Assembly (NCBI GenBank): GCA_947449835.1 | Contig: CANFSZ010000007.1 | Span: 1-64,000, forward strand | Origin: Opitutia bacterium | GTDB lineage: Bacteria > Verrucomicrobiota > Verrucomicrobiia > Opitutales > Opitutaceae | Direction of reading: 5' to 3' | DNA: 64,000 nucleotides | Part shown: in pieces, positions 1 through 10,407 of the stretch | Position numbering within the stretch: position 1 is the stretch's first letter | How the letters are laid out: each line of letters opens with the position of its first letter | Position numbers and translations under genes: made by a program | The notes under the pieces: model-generated | The model's database searches: none | Told to the model about the DNA's origin: nothing | The model's input: the letters and a program-made list of their open reading frames with translations, nothing else

Positions 1-1836
1 GGTTTCATCGACTTGGTCACCAAGCGTCCTTACTTCGACGGCACCAAGGGCTCCGTCAGCCTCACCATGGGCTCCTACGACACCAACCGCTGGACCCTCG
101 ATGTCGGCGGCCCGCTCTCCAAACAGCTCGCTTACCGCTTCAGCTACTCCGGTGAAAACTCCACCGGCTACTACGTCGACGGCCACAAGAAAACCGACTC
201 CTTCTACGGCGCGATTACCTGGCGCCCGAACCAAGTTTACGAACTGTTCGTGAACAGCCAGTGGTTCTCCGCTAACTACACCGAGAACTGGGGCATCAAC
301 CGCGTCACCCAAGACCTAATCGACAACGGTCGCTACGTCACCGGTATCAATATCAATAACGGTGCCACCGCCACGCCTTCCGACGCGCAGAACTCCAAGT
401 ACGTTCTCGGCGGCGGTAACACTATCGCTTGGGGCCCCACGGTTAAAATCAACCGACACACCCGCCTCTTGAAGCCCGGCAACGAGTCCCAAGGAGACGA
501 ATACAACTTCCAAGCCATCCAGACCGCCAAACTCAGCTCCGAGCTGAACTTTAAAAACACCTCCTACTGGAACTACACAAAGCGCAACACGCTTTCGACC
601 TACTATTACTCGGAAATCATCGACCCATCCTGGTTCGCTGAAAATCGCACCGAACTCATTCTCACCCAGAAGAACTACACCATCAACGCCGGTCTCGATC
701 TGCGCTATCAAAAGACCAAGGCCTACGACGACTACTTCTTCGAACCCGCCAACGTGTGGGACATCACCAAAGACCGCTCTGCAATCGATGTTTATCGCTC
801 CGACGCCTTCAATAGCGGCGGCAAAGGCTTCGCCGTCCCCGGCTGGCCCGGCCGCTACGCCGAACCCGGTCTATTCAACGGCGACACCAACGACAGTAAC
901 GCAACCACCTTTGGCCCCTTCGCCCAAGGCACTTACAAGTTCAGCGACGAGCTCAGCACGGTCGCCGGCTTCCGTCTCGACCACCTAACGGCCAACGTGC
1001 GCGAGCCCCTGCTCCCGCCCTACAAGAGCGCCGATATCAGCGTCGATATTCCCAGCTACAACGGCAGCGTCATCTACAAGACCACACCCAACTCGAGCCT
1101 CTACTTCACGTATAACTACAGTGAAAACACCTCCGGCGCTGTCGGCAACGGTGGTGGTATTACCGGTTGGAACGCGGCCGGCACCGCCCTCGACAAAGAA
1201 AACTTCACGCAGCCCAGCACGCTCTACGAACTCGGCGCTAAGTTTGCCCTCATGCAAAACAAGGTGTTCCTCAACTTCGCCGTCTACAACCAAGAGCGCA
1301 CCGCCAAGAGCACCAGCTCCACGGTCATCTCGAAGTATAAATACAAGGGCTTCGAATCGGAGTTGAACTACCAACCCAACAAGCACCTCTACGCGACGAT
1401 CTCCTACTCCTACATCGACGCGAAGCAGTCGGCTCCCTACCAGTACGGCCTCTTCGGCGGCTTCTCCGAATTGCCTCCCGCCAACCGCGCCAACCCGACC
1501 GCCAACATCGGCTCCGACGTCAAGGTCTCCGGCCTCCCAGAAAACCTCTTCAACGGCCTCATCTCCTACACCTTCACCAACGGTTTCGGCCTCAGCGCCA
1601 ATACCGTTGTGACCGGCAAGATGAACAACAACGCCGCCGGCTCCCTCGTGATCCCGCTGCAATACACCCTGGATCTCGGCGCTTCCTACAAATTCAAAAA
1701 GTGGGATTTCCGCGCCAACCTGCTGAACGCCACCAACGAGGAAAACTGGTCGCCACCGAATGCCGTCTACGGCAACGGCTCGATCCTCGCCCTCCCCGGC
1801 ACGCAGCTCCAGATCACCGCCAAATACAGCTTCTAA
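1..1836 (+). CDS. TonB-dependent receptor, 5'-truncated by window edge
   Basis: Frame is open from base 1 (GFIDLVTKRPYFDG...), plug-domain-like VTKRP motif, many beta-strand-like repeats, C-terminal aromatic end ...ITAKYSF typical of outer-membrane barrels. Confidence 0.9.
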   Translation, partial: GFIDLVTKRPYFDGTKGSVSLTMGSYDTNRWTLDVGGPLSKQLAYRFSYSGENSTGYYVDGHKKTDSFYGAITWRPNQVYELFVNSQWFSANYTENWGINRVTQDLIDNGRYVTGININNGATATPSDAQNSKYVLGGGNTIAWGPTVKINRHTRLLKPGNESQGDEYNFQAIQTAKLSSELNFKNTSYWNYTKRNTLSTYYYSEIIDPSWFAENRTELILTQKNYTINAGLDLRYQKTKAYDDYFFEPANVWDITKDRSAIDVYRSDAFNSGGKGFAVPGWPGRYAEPGLFNGDTNDSNATTFGPFAQGTYKFSDELSTVAGFRLDHLTANVREPLLPPYKSADISVDIPSYNGSVIYKTTPNSSLYFTYNYSENTSGAVGNGGGITGWNAAGTALDKENFTQPSTLYELGAKFALMQNKVFLNFAVYNQERTAKSTSSTVISKYKYKGFESELNYQPNKHLYATISYSYIDAKQSAPYQYGLFGGFSELPPANRANPTANIGSDVKVSGLPENLFNGLISYTFTNGFGLSANTVVTGKMNNNAAGSLVIPLQYTLDLGASYKFKKWDFRANLLNATNEENWSPPNAVYGNGSILALPGTQLQITAKYSF

Positions 1837-1871
1837 ACCCTTCGCCTCACGCGAACGTTTAGAAAACCTTC

Positions 1872-1899
1872 AGCCGCTCCCTCACCGGAGCGGCTTTTT
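1872..1899 (+). terminator. Rho-independent terminator after TonB receptor
   Basis: agccgctcc-ctcacc-ggagcggct followed by tttt. Confidence 0.85.
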
Positions 1900-1981
1900 G
1901 CTGCTCGCCCTCAGCCACTCCCGCCCGCTCCACTCAGGACGACATCAACCCCACTGGCCCGCCCCCTGCTAATCTTACCGT

Positions 1982-3313
1982 ATGTCTGCACCCCAGCCAC
2001 CTAGCGACCTTGCGTCCAAATCTACTCACCTCGTCTACGCCCTCGAGGCCCGCGTCCCGCTCGGGCCCGCGCTGCTCGTCAGCTTCCAACACGTTTCGGC
2101 CATGGTCGTCGGCACGATCACGCCCGCCCTCATCCTCGCCGGCATCCTCAAATTTTCTCCCGCCGATACCGCCTACTTAGTCAGCATGGCGCTACTCGCC
2201 TCGGCCGTGGGCACGTTTTTTCAAACCGGTCGCTACGGCCTCGTCGGCTCGGGCTTGCTCAGCGTCACCGGCACGAGCTTCGCGTTTCTCGGACCGCTGA
2301 TCCAAGCGGGCCAAGCCGGCGGACTTGCCCTGATGTTCGGCATGTCGCTGGCCGCCGCGCCCGTGCAACTCATCTTCGCGCCGTTTCTCCCCAAACTTAA
2401 AAACCTCTTCGCGCCGATCGTCTCAGGTGTCGTCGTTTTGCTCATCGGCCTGTCGCTAATTCCCACCGCGATGTTTGGCATCGCCGCGCCGATCGCCCCC
2501 GGCGCGCCCGCTTGGGGCGGAGCTTTAGTCGCTGCCATCGTGGTCGCGGTGATGCTCATCGCCCAAACCACGGGCCGCCCTTGGGCTCGCCTCGGCAGTG
2601 TGCTCTTCGGTCTCATCGCGGGTTACTTGGTCTGCGGTTTCGCCGGGTGGCTCCAACCGCCCGCGCTCGGCGATGGCACGTGGATCGTGATCCCGAAACT
2701 ACTCCCGCACCACTTGGCTTTTAGTTGGGCGCTGCTGATGCCTTTCGCGTTTATCTATCTCGTTTCCGTCCTCGAAGCGCTCGGCGACATGACCGCCACC
2801 GCGCAACTCTCCGGCCTCGACACGCATGGGTCCGAGCATTGGACGCGGCTGCGCGGCGGCATAATCGCCGACGGGCTCACGAGCATCTTCGCCGCGCTTA
2901 CCGGCGGTTTCCCGAGCACGACCTTCGCCCAAAACAACGGCGTGATACAGATCACCGGCGTCGCGAGCCGCCGCATCGGGCCGATCATGGCGTTGATGCT
3001 CGCCGCCCTCGCACTTTTCCCGGCGGTTGGGCGTTGGATCACAGCGATGCCGGGTGCAATTCTTGGCGCGCTTGCGCTGATGCTCTTCGGTCTGGTCGCC
3101 GTCTCCGGTCTGCGCCTCATCGAACGCGCTGGGCTAACGTCGCGCAACGGCCTGATCATCGCGCTCTCGCTGGCCGTCGGCCTCGGTGCGCCCACGCAGG
3201 CCGCCTGGATTAAAACGCTGCCCGGCGTCATCCAAGCCCTTCTCGACTCCGGCATCGCCGCCGGCGGACTCACTGCGCTCGTGCTCAACCAGATCTTGCG
3301 GGAGCGCACTTGA
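1982..3313 (+). CDS. NCS2-family nucleobase (xanthine/uracil) permease
   Basis: 443 aa polytopic protein; FQHVSAMVVGTITPALILAG, GGFPSTTFAQNNGVIQITGVASR motifs typical of xanthine/uracil permeases. Confidence 0.88.
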   Translation: MSAPQPPSDLASKSTHLVYALEARVPLGPALLVSFQHVSAMVVGTITPALILAGILKFSPADTAYLVSMALLASAVGTFFQTGRYGLVGSGLLSVTGTSFAFLGPLIQAGQAGGLALMFGMSLAAAPVQLIFAPFLPKLKNLFAPIVSGVVVLLIGLSLIPTAMFGIAAPIAPGAPAWGGALVAAIVVAVMLIAQTTGRPWARLGSVLFGLIAGYLVCGFAGWLQPPALGDGTWIVIPKLLPHHLAFSWALLMPFAFIYLVSVLEALGDMTATAQLSGLDTHGSEHWTRLRGGIIADGLTSIFAALTGGFPSTTFAQNNGVIQITGVASRRIGPIMALMLAALALFPAVGRWITAMPGAILGALALMLFGLVAVSGLRLIERAGLTSRNGLIIALSLAVGLGAPTQAAWIKTLPGVIQALLDSGIAAGGLTALVLNQILRERT

Positions 3314-3398
3314 GCTGGCGGTGCAGATCACCGCGACGCGCTTCGCGCGATAATACCTTGTCGGACCCGCGCGATTTCACCGAAACTCGGCGTCACGG

Positions 3399-6300
3399 AT
3401 GAAGTATTTCTTCTCACTCCCCACCCTGCTAGTGGCCGCGTTGCTCAGCATCGTTGTTTCGATCCCGTTTCTACCGTTTGCCGCACCGGCTAGGGAGCAA
3501 TTTCATTTTGATATCACCGTAACGAGTAACACCCCGGGCTCGGCTCAACTCTTTTTTGACGTGGGTCGCGGCATCAACGAAGCCGACTCCACTCGCGTCA
3601 CGATCGAAAATAAAACCGGCCCACAATCGCTGCATTTGCCACTTCCGAGCGGAACTTATCGCGCATTCCGATTCGATCCTATTGACCGCACCGCCGAACT
3701 AACGCTGAGCGAGGCCGTCATCCGCGCCCACGACGGCCGCGTGCTGCAACGTTTCGCACTGAGTGAATTTACCGCGGACAATCAGATCCATTCTCTAGTG
3801 ACCAACGGCGACGCCCTTCGAGTCATCACCACGCCCGGTGCCGTCGATCCCAATCTCGGCCTCCGCCTTGCCTCCCCGTTTGAGCTTGTAACCACGATCG
3901 GCCAAAATTTACGCGTCAGTCTCAAAATCACCCTAGGTGTTTTCCTCTTCGTACTCGCCACCGTATGGTTAGTCGCTCGCTCGCGCGATCCACTGCGGCG
4001 CGGCTGGTCGTGGCTCGCGGCCCGCCCGTTGCGAGCGGTCTCGCTGGGGGCTTTGCTTGCGGTGGTCGCCAGCTCTTACCCCGTGCTGTTCTTCGGCAAA
4101 AGCATCGTCTCGCCCAACAATGGCACGATTCTCCTATACGAAGATTACCCGACCCTGCCCGGCAACCGCGACCGCGCCACCGCCAACGTCGCCGGCGCTG
4201 ATATCGGAGCAATCATGTGGCAACACATCCCGCTATCAATGCTGCAGCGCGACGCTGTACTGCGCGACGGCGAGCTCCCACTCTGGAACCGCTACAATTC
4301 CGCCGGCACCGTCTTGCTTGGCCAGGGCCAATCGATGTTCGGCGACCCGCTGCATTTCCTGGTCATCCTCGCCAACGGCGCGACGTGGGCTTGGGACTTA
4401 AAATACCTCATCGGCAAATGGCTGCTCGCCTGCGGTCTGGGCGTATGCGTCTTGCGGCTCACGAGCCATCTGCCCGCCGCGTTGCTTGTGACCTTCGCCG
4501 CGGATTTCGTCGGATTCTTTCCCTTTCGCGTCAATCATCCCGCGTTCTTCAGTTTTTGTTACGCGCCGTGGGCGCTTTATTGTTGGCTGCGCATCAGCAC
4601 CGCCCCGCGCTGGACGATCGCGGCTCGCTGGGTAGCCGGCCTGATGCTCGCCAACGGGATGTTGATGAACAGCGGCACGGCGAAAGAAGCCTACATGTTG
4701 TTGCTCACGCTCAACTTTGCCGGCGCCTGCACGCTCCTGCTCGCACCGCTTTCCGGCAGCGAGCGGCTGATCCGTTTCGCCCTCGGCGCTTGGGCCGGAA
4801 TTATTTTCCTCTGCCTAGGCGCGCCGGTCTGGCTCACGTTTCTCGATGCGCTGAAAGAAGCCTACACGAGCTACAACGCCGCCACCGCGTATCAGCTCCA
4901 ACCCAGCCTCGCCCTCGGCTTTTTTGACGAAATCCTCCTGCGACCATTCTGGGTTAACGAAACCGTTTACAACCCCTCCGCGAATTTCTTGTTCCTCACC
5001 GGGCTGCTGGGCTTCCTCGTTTATCTGCGCGCCGTTACGCTCAATCGCGTCGTGCTGGCGCTCGCCCTCGCCGCGTTGGTGCCGTTGTCCATTGTCTTCG
5101 GACTCATACCGCCGCTCTGGATTATAAAAATCCCGTTCCTGGGCAACGTCGCCCACATTGATAATTCCTTCGGTATCGGGCTCATTCAACTGCTGATCGT
5201 GCTCGCTGGGGTCGGCTTCGCCAGCGCCGCGACGCGCCTCAAGCGCCCCGAGGCCCGCGCCGATCTCGGTATCGCCAGCTTGCTGTTAGGCGCGCTCGTT
5301 TTCCCCTACATCGCTTTTCGGCAAACCATCCAACGCAGCACGTTCTCTTACCTACATTGGGGTGAAACATTGCCCTACAGCTCGTTTGTCTGGGGCAGTC
5401 TCATCGTGCTGCTCCTCGCCGCGGTCGGCTTCATGCTGATCGCACGTCGCATCCTCACCCGCGGCCCCACTGCAGCCACGCTGATTTTTGCCCTCACGTG
5501 CATGGTTGTGATGCTCTGGCGCCACGGCTGGCACGCCGGCGTGGGCTTTGAGGGACGCGTGGTCGCTCCCGCCGCCCGTGCCGACTTCAACGCTGCATCT
5601 CCCGCCATCACCGCCCTCCGCGCCGATCAAAAAAATGAGCCGTCGCGGGCATTCGGTTTCCAAGGTAATCTCTTCCCGGGCTGGAACGATGTTTACCGCC
5701 TAGAAGGCCTTAACGGCCCCGATGCTCTCATTAACCCACACTATCGAGAACTGATCGAGGCCTGCGACTTTGTGCGCATCTGGGATTGGCGCATCTACCA
5801 AGAGATTGGCCCCTACGCACCGCTTCGCCCCTACTATGATTTTCTCAACGTCCGCCATTACCTCGACTACCACAGCGGACAACCTGCACTCGCCACTCTT
5901 TTCACGAAGATCTTCGATGGCGACCTCGACGTTTACCGCAGCGAGTCCGTCTGGCCGCGCGCCTTTTTCACCGACCGCCTCGCCACCTACGGCACGGCTA
6001 AAGACTTCGCCAAACTCATCGCCGCCAGCGACGGCCGCCCCTTCGCCGCCATGCAGGCCGGCGACCCCGCCCTCCGCACGGATATTCCCGCCACCCTCTC
6101 TACGCGTATCGTTACGCCTGCGCGCAACTACCGCATCACGACCAACACCACGGCATTCGACGTCGACGCTGCCGGCCCCGGCCTCGTCGCCCTCACCGAA
6201 GCCTGGTTGCCGCACGACTTTCGCGTCACCCTCGACGGCAAACGCGTAGATTACTTAAGGTTAAATCACGCCTTCAAAGGCGTCTTCATTCCCAAGGCCG

Positions 6301-6428
6301 GTCTCCATCACCTCGAGTTCACCTACCGTCCCCAACGCTTCACCCTCGCCCTCAACCTCGCCACCCTCGGCCTCGGGCTCTTGGGCCTCAGCGCTTGGCT
6401 CGTGCGGCGTGCTGAAAAAAAGGGGTAG
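3399..6428 (+). CDS. Large polytopic membrane protein, YfhO-like
   Basis: 1009 aa, many TM segments, C-terminal periplasmic part ending LVALTEAWLPHDFRVTLDGKRVDYLRLNHAFKGVFIPKAGLHHLEFTYRP plus TM, as in YfhO-type proteins. Confidence 0.7.
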   Translation: MKYFFSLPTLLVAALLSIVVSIPFLPFAAPAREQFHFDITVTSNTPGSAQLFFDVGRGINEADSTRVTIENKTGPQSLHLPLPSGTYRAFRFDPIDRTAELTLSEAVIRAHDGRVLQRFALSEFTADNQIHSLVTNGDALRVITTPGAVDPNLGLRLASPFELVTTIGQNLRVSLKITLGVFLFVLATVWLVARSRDPLRRGWSWLAARPLRAVSLGALLAVVASSYPVLFFGKSIVSPNNGTILLYEDYPTLPGNRDRATANVAGADIGAIMWQHIPLSMLQRDAVLRDGELPLWNRYNSAGTVLLGQGQSMFGDPLHFLVILANGATWAWDLKYLIGKWLLACGLGVCVLRLTSHLPAALLVTFAADFVGFFPFRVNHPAFFSFCYAPWALYCWLRISTAPRWTIAARWVAGLMLANGMLMNSGTAKEAYMLLLTLNFAGACTLLLAPLSGSERLIRFALGAWAGIIFLCLGAPVWLTFLDALKEAYTSYNAATAYQLQPSLALGFFDEILLRPFWVNETVYNPSANFLFLTGLLGFLVYLRAVTLNRVVLALALAALVPLSIVFGLIPPLWIIKIPFLGNVAHIDNSFGIGLIQLLIVLAGVGFASAATRLKRPEARADLGIASLLLGALVFPYIAFRQTIQRSTFSYLHWGETLPYSSFVWGSLIVLLLAAVGFMLIARRILTRGPTAATLIFALTCMVVMLWRHGWHAGVGFEGRVVAPAARADFNAASPAITALRADQKNEPSRAFGFQGNLFPGWNDVYRLEGLNGPDALINPHYRELIEACDFVRIWDWRIYQEIGPYAPLRPYYDFLNVRHYLDYHSGQPALATLFTKIFDGDLDVYRSESVWPRAFFTDRLATYGTAKDFAKLIAASDGRPFAAMQAGDPALRTDIPATLSTRIVTPARNYRITTNTTAFDVDAAGPGLVALTEAWLPHDFRVTLDGKRVDYLRLNHAFKGVFIPKAGLHHLEFTYRPQRFTLALNLATLGLGLLGLSAWLVRRAEKKG

Positions 6429-6461
6429 CCAACCCGCCCTCGCTCCCACCACCGTCAACGC

Positions 6462-7211
6462 GTGTCTGCTCTCCCGCCCACACCTCTCACTCTATCCGTC
6501 ATCGTCCCCATCTTCAATGAGGCCGCGACGCTCCGCACTGCGCTCGACGCCATCGTCGCCAAATCCGTCGTCGGCTGGGAGATCGAATTAATTTTCATCG
6601 AAAGTAATTCCACCGACGGCTCTCGCGCCATCGTCGAGACTTACCGCAGCCACCCACGCGTCACGCTCCTGCTCGAAGATAAACCTCGCGGCAAGGGCCA
6701 CGCCGTCCGCGCCGCCCTCGCCCGCGCCACCGGCAGCTTCGTTCTGATCCAAGACGCCGATCTCGAATACGATCTCAACGACTACGAAAAACTCCTCGCG
6801 CCCCTCGCCTCCGGCGAACGCACGTTCATCCTCGGCTCCCGCCACGGCCCCGGCGACGGCTTCGCAATGCGCAAGTTCGACGACCAGCCCTTTCACGCGT
6901 TTCTCCTCAACTCCGCGCATTGGACGTTCACGCTGCTCATCGATGTTTCCCTCGGTATTTGGCTGAAAGACCCCTTCACGATGTACAAAGTCTTCCGCCG
7001 CGATGCCCTTAACGGCCTCACGCTCAAGTGCAACCGCTTCGACTTTGATTGGGAGCTGCTCATCAAGCTAATCCGCGCCGGCCACCGGCCTATCGAAATT
7101 CCCATCAGCTACAACTCTCGCTCCTTCAAAGAGGGTAAAAAAATTCGCATGTTTCGCGACCCGCTCACGTGGATCGTCGCTTGGGCCAAGGCGCGCTTCG
7201 GTCCGCTCTGA
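6462..7211 (+). CDS. Glycosyltransferase family 2 (DPM1-like)
   Basis: LSVIVPIFNEAATLRTALDAI, IQDADLEYDLNDY, GSRH motifs. Confidence 0.88.
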   Translation: MSALPPTPLTLSVIVPIFNEAATLRTALDAIVAKSVVGWEIELIFIESNSTDGSRAIVETYRSHPRVTLLLEDKPRGKGHAVRAALARATGSFVLIQDADLEYDLNDYEKLLAPLASGERTFILGSRHGPGDGFAMRKFDDQPFHAFLLNSAHWTFTLLIDVSLGIWLKDPFTMYKVFRRDALNGLTLKCNRFDFDWELLIKLIRAGHRPIEIPISYNSRSFKEGKKIRMFRDPLTWIVAWAKARFGPL

Positions 7212-7244
7212 GTTTTTAACGCTCTTACCGCTTACTCATTAGTC

Positions 7245-8306
7245 ATGGCTAAAACCCTACTTGTCACCGGTTCTTCCGGCCTCATCGGCTCCGAAGTCTG
7301 CGTCTATTTCGCGCGCGAACTCGGCTACACTGTCCACGGCGTCGACAATAACCAACGCGCCGTCTTCTTTGGCCCCTCCGGCGACACACGCTGGAACCAA
7401 AGCCGTCTCGCCGCCGAGCTACCCGGCTTCGTCCACCACGAGCTCGATATCCGCGACCGCGCCGGCGTCCTCGCCCTCGTCAAAGCCGTCAAACCTTCCG
7501 TCATCGTTCACACCGCCGCGCAACCGTCGCACGACCGCGCCGCCGCCATTCCCTTCGACGATTTCGACACCAACGCCGTCGGCACGCTCAACCTCCTCGA
7601 AGCCGCTCGCCAAGCCGCGCCCGAGTCACCGTTCGTGCACATGTCGACGAACAAAGTCTACGGCGACGCGCCCAACCGCATCGCGCTCCGAGAGCTCCCC
7701 ACCCGCTGGGATTACGCCGACCCCGCGTACGAACACGGCATCGCCGAAACCTTCACCATCGACCAATCGAAACACTCGCTCTTCGGCGCCAGCAAAGTCG
7801 CCGCCGATGTGATGGTTCAAGAATACGGCCGGTATTTTAATCTCCCGACCTGCGCCCTCCGCGGCGGCTGCCTCACCGGCCCCAACCACACCGGCGTCGA
7901 GCTCCACGGCTTCCTCAGCTACCTCGTGAAGTGCAACCTCGAGGGCCGCGAATACCGCGTCTTCGGCTACAAGGGTAAACAGGTCCGCGACAACATCCAC
8001 TCGCTCGACGTCGCCCGCTTCATGGCCGCTTTCGTCGCCGCCCCGCGCGCCGGCGAAGTTTACAACCTCGGCGGCGGCAAGGCCAACAGCACGTCCATTC
8101 TCGAAGCGTTCAAAATCGCGGAAAAATTCACCGGCAAAGCGCAGGTCCACACCTACGTGAACGAAAACCGCGCCGGCGACCACATCTGCTACTACAGCGA
8201 TCTGCGCAAAATGCGCGCCCACTATCCGTCGTGGGATATCACTCAATCACTCGAAGAAACGATCCGCCAGATCGTCGAATCCTGGAAAAAACGGAACGCC
8301 CCCTGA
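7245..8306 (+). CDS. NAD-dependent epimerase/dehydratase, CDP-paratose 2-epimerase-like
   Basis: [11 protein letters not shown] Rossmann motif, [46 protein letters not shown]. Confidence 0.82.
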   Translation: MAKTLLVTGSSGLIGSEVCVYFARELGYTVHGVDNNQRAVFFGPSGDTRWNQSRLAAELPGFVHHELDIRDRAGVLALVKAVKPSVIVHTAAQPSHDRAAAIPFDDFDTNAVGTLNLLEAARQAAPESPFVHMSTNKVYGDAPNRIALRELPTRWDYADPAYEHGIAETFTIDQSKHSLFGASKVAADVMVQEYGRYFNLPTCALRGGCLTGPNHTGVELHGFLSYLVKCNLEGREYRVFGYKGKQVRDNIHSLDVARFMAAFVAAPRAGEVYNLGGGKANSTSILEAFKIAEKFTGKAQVHTYVNENRAGDHICYYSDLRKMRAHYPSWDITQSLEETIRQIVESWKKRNAP

Positions 8307-8322
8307 TTCGCTTTTTTAGTTC

Positions 8323-9114
8323 ATGACCGATTTTAAACACTTCTTTGGCGTCCCGCCCTCCGATCAAAACGCCCTCGATCTCTTCGCTGGCGAATGGTCG
8401 TCCTCGCCGCCCGCCTGTCGCCCCGATTTAAAAGCTGGTGCGACGCCGTTGTTTGATGATCCGCGCATGCAATGGGCGCACGACCGCTTCAACGAGATGG
8501 GTCTCACCGGCGGTTTCGCCGGTCGCGACGTGCTCGAGCTCGGGCCACTCGAGGGCGCGCACACGTACCTCATCGACAAACTCGGCGCCACCAGCATCAC
8601 CGCCGTCGAAGCCAACGCCCGCGCTTACTTGAAATGCCTCATCGCCAAAGAAACCTTTGGCATGCCCCACGCCCGATTCCTCCTCGGCGATGTGCTTTCC
8701 TACCTGCACTCGAACGAGCGCACCTTCGACATCACGATCGCCTGCGGCATTCTTTATCACCTTACCAATCCCGTCGAACTCCTCGAGCTTCTCGGCCGCC
8801 GCAGCAAAGCGATTTTCCTCTGGACGGTTTTCTACGACCCCGAATTCGTCGCAAAAAACCCCGTCCCCGGTGCCAAGTTTTCCGAGGCATTGCCCATGGA
8901 ACACGCCGGCTACAAACACACCGTTCATCGTTTCAACTACGGCCCTTCGCTCGACTGGAAAGGCTTCTGCGGTGGCGGCGAGATTTACAGTTATTGGATG
9001 GAGAAATCCGAAATCGTCGGAGCCCTCGAAAAATTCGGTTTCACCGATTTCCGCATCGAGCAGCATCCGAACATCCACGGCAGCGCGCTCATGCTTGCCG
9101 CCCGAAAGGCATAA
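8323..9114 (+). CDS. Class I SAM-dependent methyltransferase
   Basis: DVLELGPLEGAHTYLIDKLGATSITAVEAN motif I region, CGILYHLTNPVELLELL. Confidence 0.8.
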   Translation: MTDFKHFFGVPPSDQNALDLFAGEWSSSPPACRPDLKAGATPLFDDPRMQWAHDRFNEMGLTGGFAGRDVLELGPLEGAHTYLIDKLGATSITAVEANARAYLKCLIAKETFGMPHARFLLGDVLSYLHSNERTFDITIACGILYHLTNPVELLELLGRRSKAIFLWTVFYDPEFVAKNPVPGAKFSEALPMEHAGYKHTVHRFNYGPSLDWKGFCGGGEIYSYWMEKSEIVGALEKFGFTDFRIEQHPNIHGSALMLAARKA

Positions 9115-9144
9115 AAAAACTTCCGGCAACGTCCGGAATTTTTT
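9113..9144. terminator. Bidirectional terminator between convergent genes
   Basis: aaaaaa-c-ttccgg-caacgt-ccggaa-tttttt between convergent CDSs ending at 9114 and 9180. Confidence 0.8.
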
Positions 9145-9179
9145 ACTTGGAGACAGTCGCGCGAAATTCGCGCTGAGGC

Positions 9180-10259
9180 TCAATTCACCTCGATAATATT
9201 AGCCTTCTTGATCCGCGTGGAGCCGACGCCGAGGGTCTCAGCGAATTCCAAAGTGCGGATTTCTTCGGAAACATTTTCAAAGCCATTTTGCCGACGCGCC
9301 CGATCGATCTTGGCGCGCATGAGCGAGTCGAGCATCACCGGATCGGTACTAAGCCAGAGCAACGGCTCGGTCTTGCTGTAGAGCGAATTAAAGAACGGCC
9401 CGCCGATGTATTGGTAATGCTCGAGGCTCGTAATCGTGAACATCCACGTCTGGCGTAGCTCGGGGATCGCGCTCATTTCCGCGACGGCGGCAGGCGCGTT
9501 GGCCGGTGAACGGAAGAAACGCGCGGTGTTGGAGGCGTTCCAGAGCGTGGCGTTTACGAGCGCACCGTTGATGCCGAGGATCGGGTGATCGGTGTAAACG
9601 GGTAAGTTGATCCAAAAATCCGCATCGAAGAAAAGCGGTGTCGCGAGGAAGCTCTTGCGGTCTTCATCCTTGGAGGAGTTGTTCGCGAAATCTTTCGTCT
9701 GCGATTCAGCGAAAATCGGGTCGAAGCGCTGAGGAAGCGGGCTGTCGTAGAACCACGCCGGATCGTAGAAGCGGCCAGACTCGAGCACGTAGATGAGGTT
9801 GCCCTTGAACGGCGTCTCGCCCGTCACGAGCGACGGCAGATATCCGGTCATGCGCAGGCGCAGTTGATTCAGCCCCACGAGAAAAATGTCAGTGTTGGCG
9901 AAACCGCGTTTCACGAGCGCACGAATCACGCCGCGCACGAGGGGCAGCGGCGTCGCCATGCCCGCGCCCGAATCGGTGTAAACCTTGAGGCCCACTTTCT
10001 TTTTTTCGCCAGGGACCAGTTTTTTACCCGTGGATTGCTCGAACGTAGCGATCAGGGCTTCGACTTTTTGTTCGTAGGCGTAGTCGTCAAACGTCGGCAA
10101 TTTCGCCTGCCAGACCGGCGCGATCGGCGCGGCCGCGACGGCCGGAGCTTTGGCAACCGCCGCTGGAGCCGGCGACGGTGGGCCGTCAGCGGCGCGCGCG
10201 ACGGAAATCGTCGAGACTAAACTAAAAACGAGCAAGGCGATGATGGGAAAACGCAGCAT
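9180..10259 (-). CDS. Exported protein, DUF362-like
   Basis: N-terminal signal peptide (MLRFPIIALLVFSLVSTISVARAA); KVGLKVYTDSGAGMATPLPLVRGVIRALVKRGF and INLPVYTDHPILGINGALVNATLW resemble DUF362 proteins. Confidence 0.55.
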   Translation of the reverse strand: MLRFPIIALLVFSLVSTISVARAADGPPSPAPAAVAKAPAVAAAPIAPVWQAKLPTFDDYAYEQKVEALIATFEQSTGKKLVPGEKKKVGLKVYTDSGAGMATPLPLVRGVIRALVKRGFANTDIFLVGLNQLRLRMTGYLPSLVTGETPFKGNLIYVLESGRFYDPAWFYDSPLPQRFDPIFAESQTKDFANNSSKDEDRKSFLATPLFFDADFWINLPVYTDHPILGINGALVNATLWNASNTARFFRSPANAPAAVAEMSAIPELRQTWMFTITSLEHYQYIGGPFFNSLYSKTEPLLWLSTDPVMLDSLMRAKIDRARRQNGFENVSEEIRTLEFAETLGVGSTRIKKANIIEVN

Positions 10260-10407
10260 GAGTGAAAAGTAGGTCGCCCGCCGTCGGACAATGTTTCCTT
10301 AATAAGCACGAAACTTGACAGCGCCACCCTCGGGTTGAAAGTGCATTCTTCGATGCGCTTCGCGCCCTAGTGTTGCGGGGTATCGCTCGCTCCTTCCTGC
10401 AACGTCC

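Noticed and set aside
985-1662. Long antisense ORFs overlapping clear genes (e.g. 985-1662 -, 12668-13600 -, 27079-28338 -, 28538-30082 -, 39369-40313 -, 53245-54306 -)
   Set aside because: High GC with strong third-position bias opens antisense frames; translations are low-complexity (V/G/E/D/A or R/H/P-rich) without family motifs and lie opposite well-supported genes.
10315-10347. TTGACA upstream of dnaG as a sigma-70 promoter
   Set aside because: Perfect -35-like hexamer but no convincing -10 at 16-19 bp spacing.
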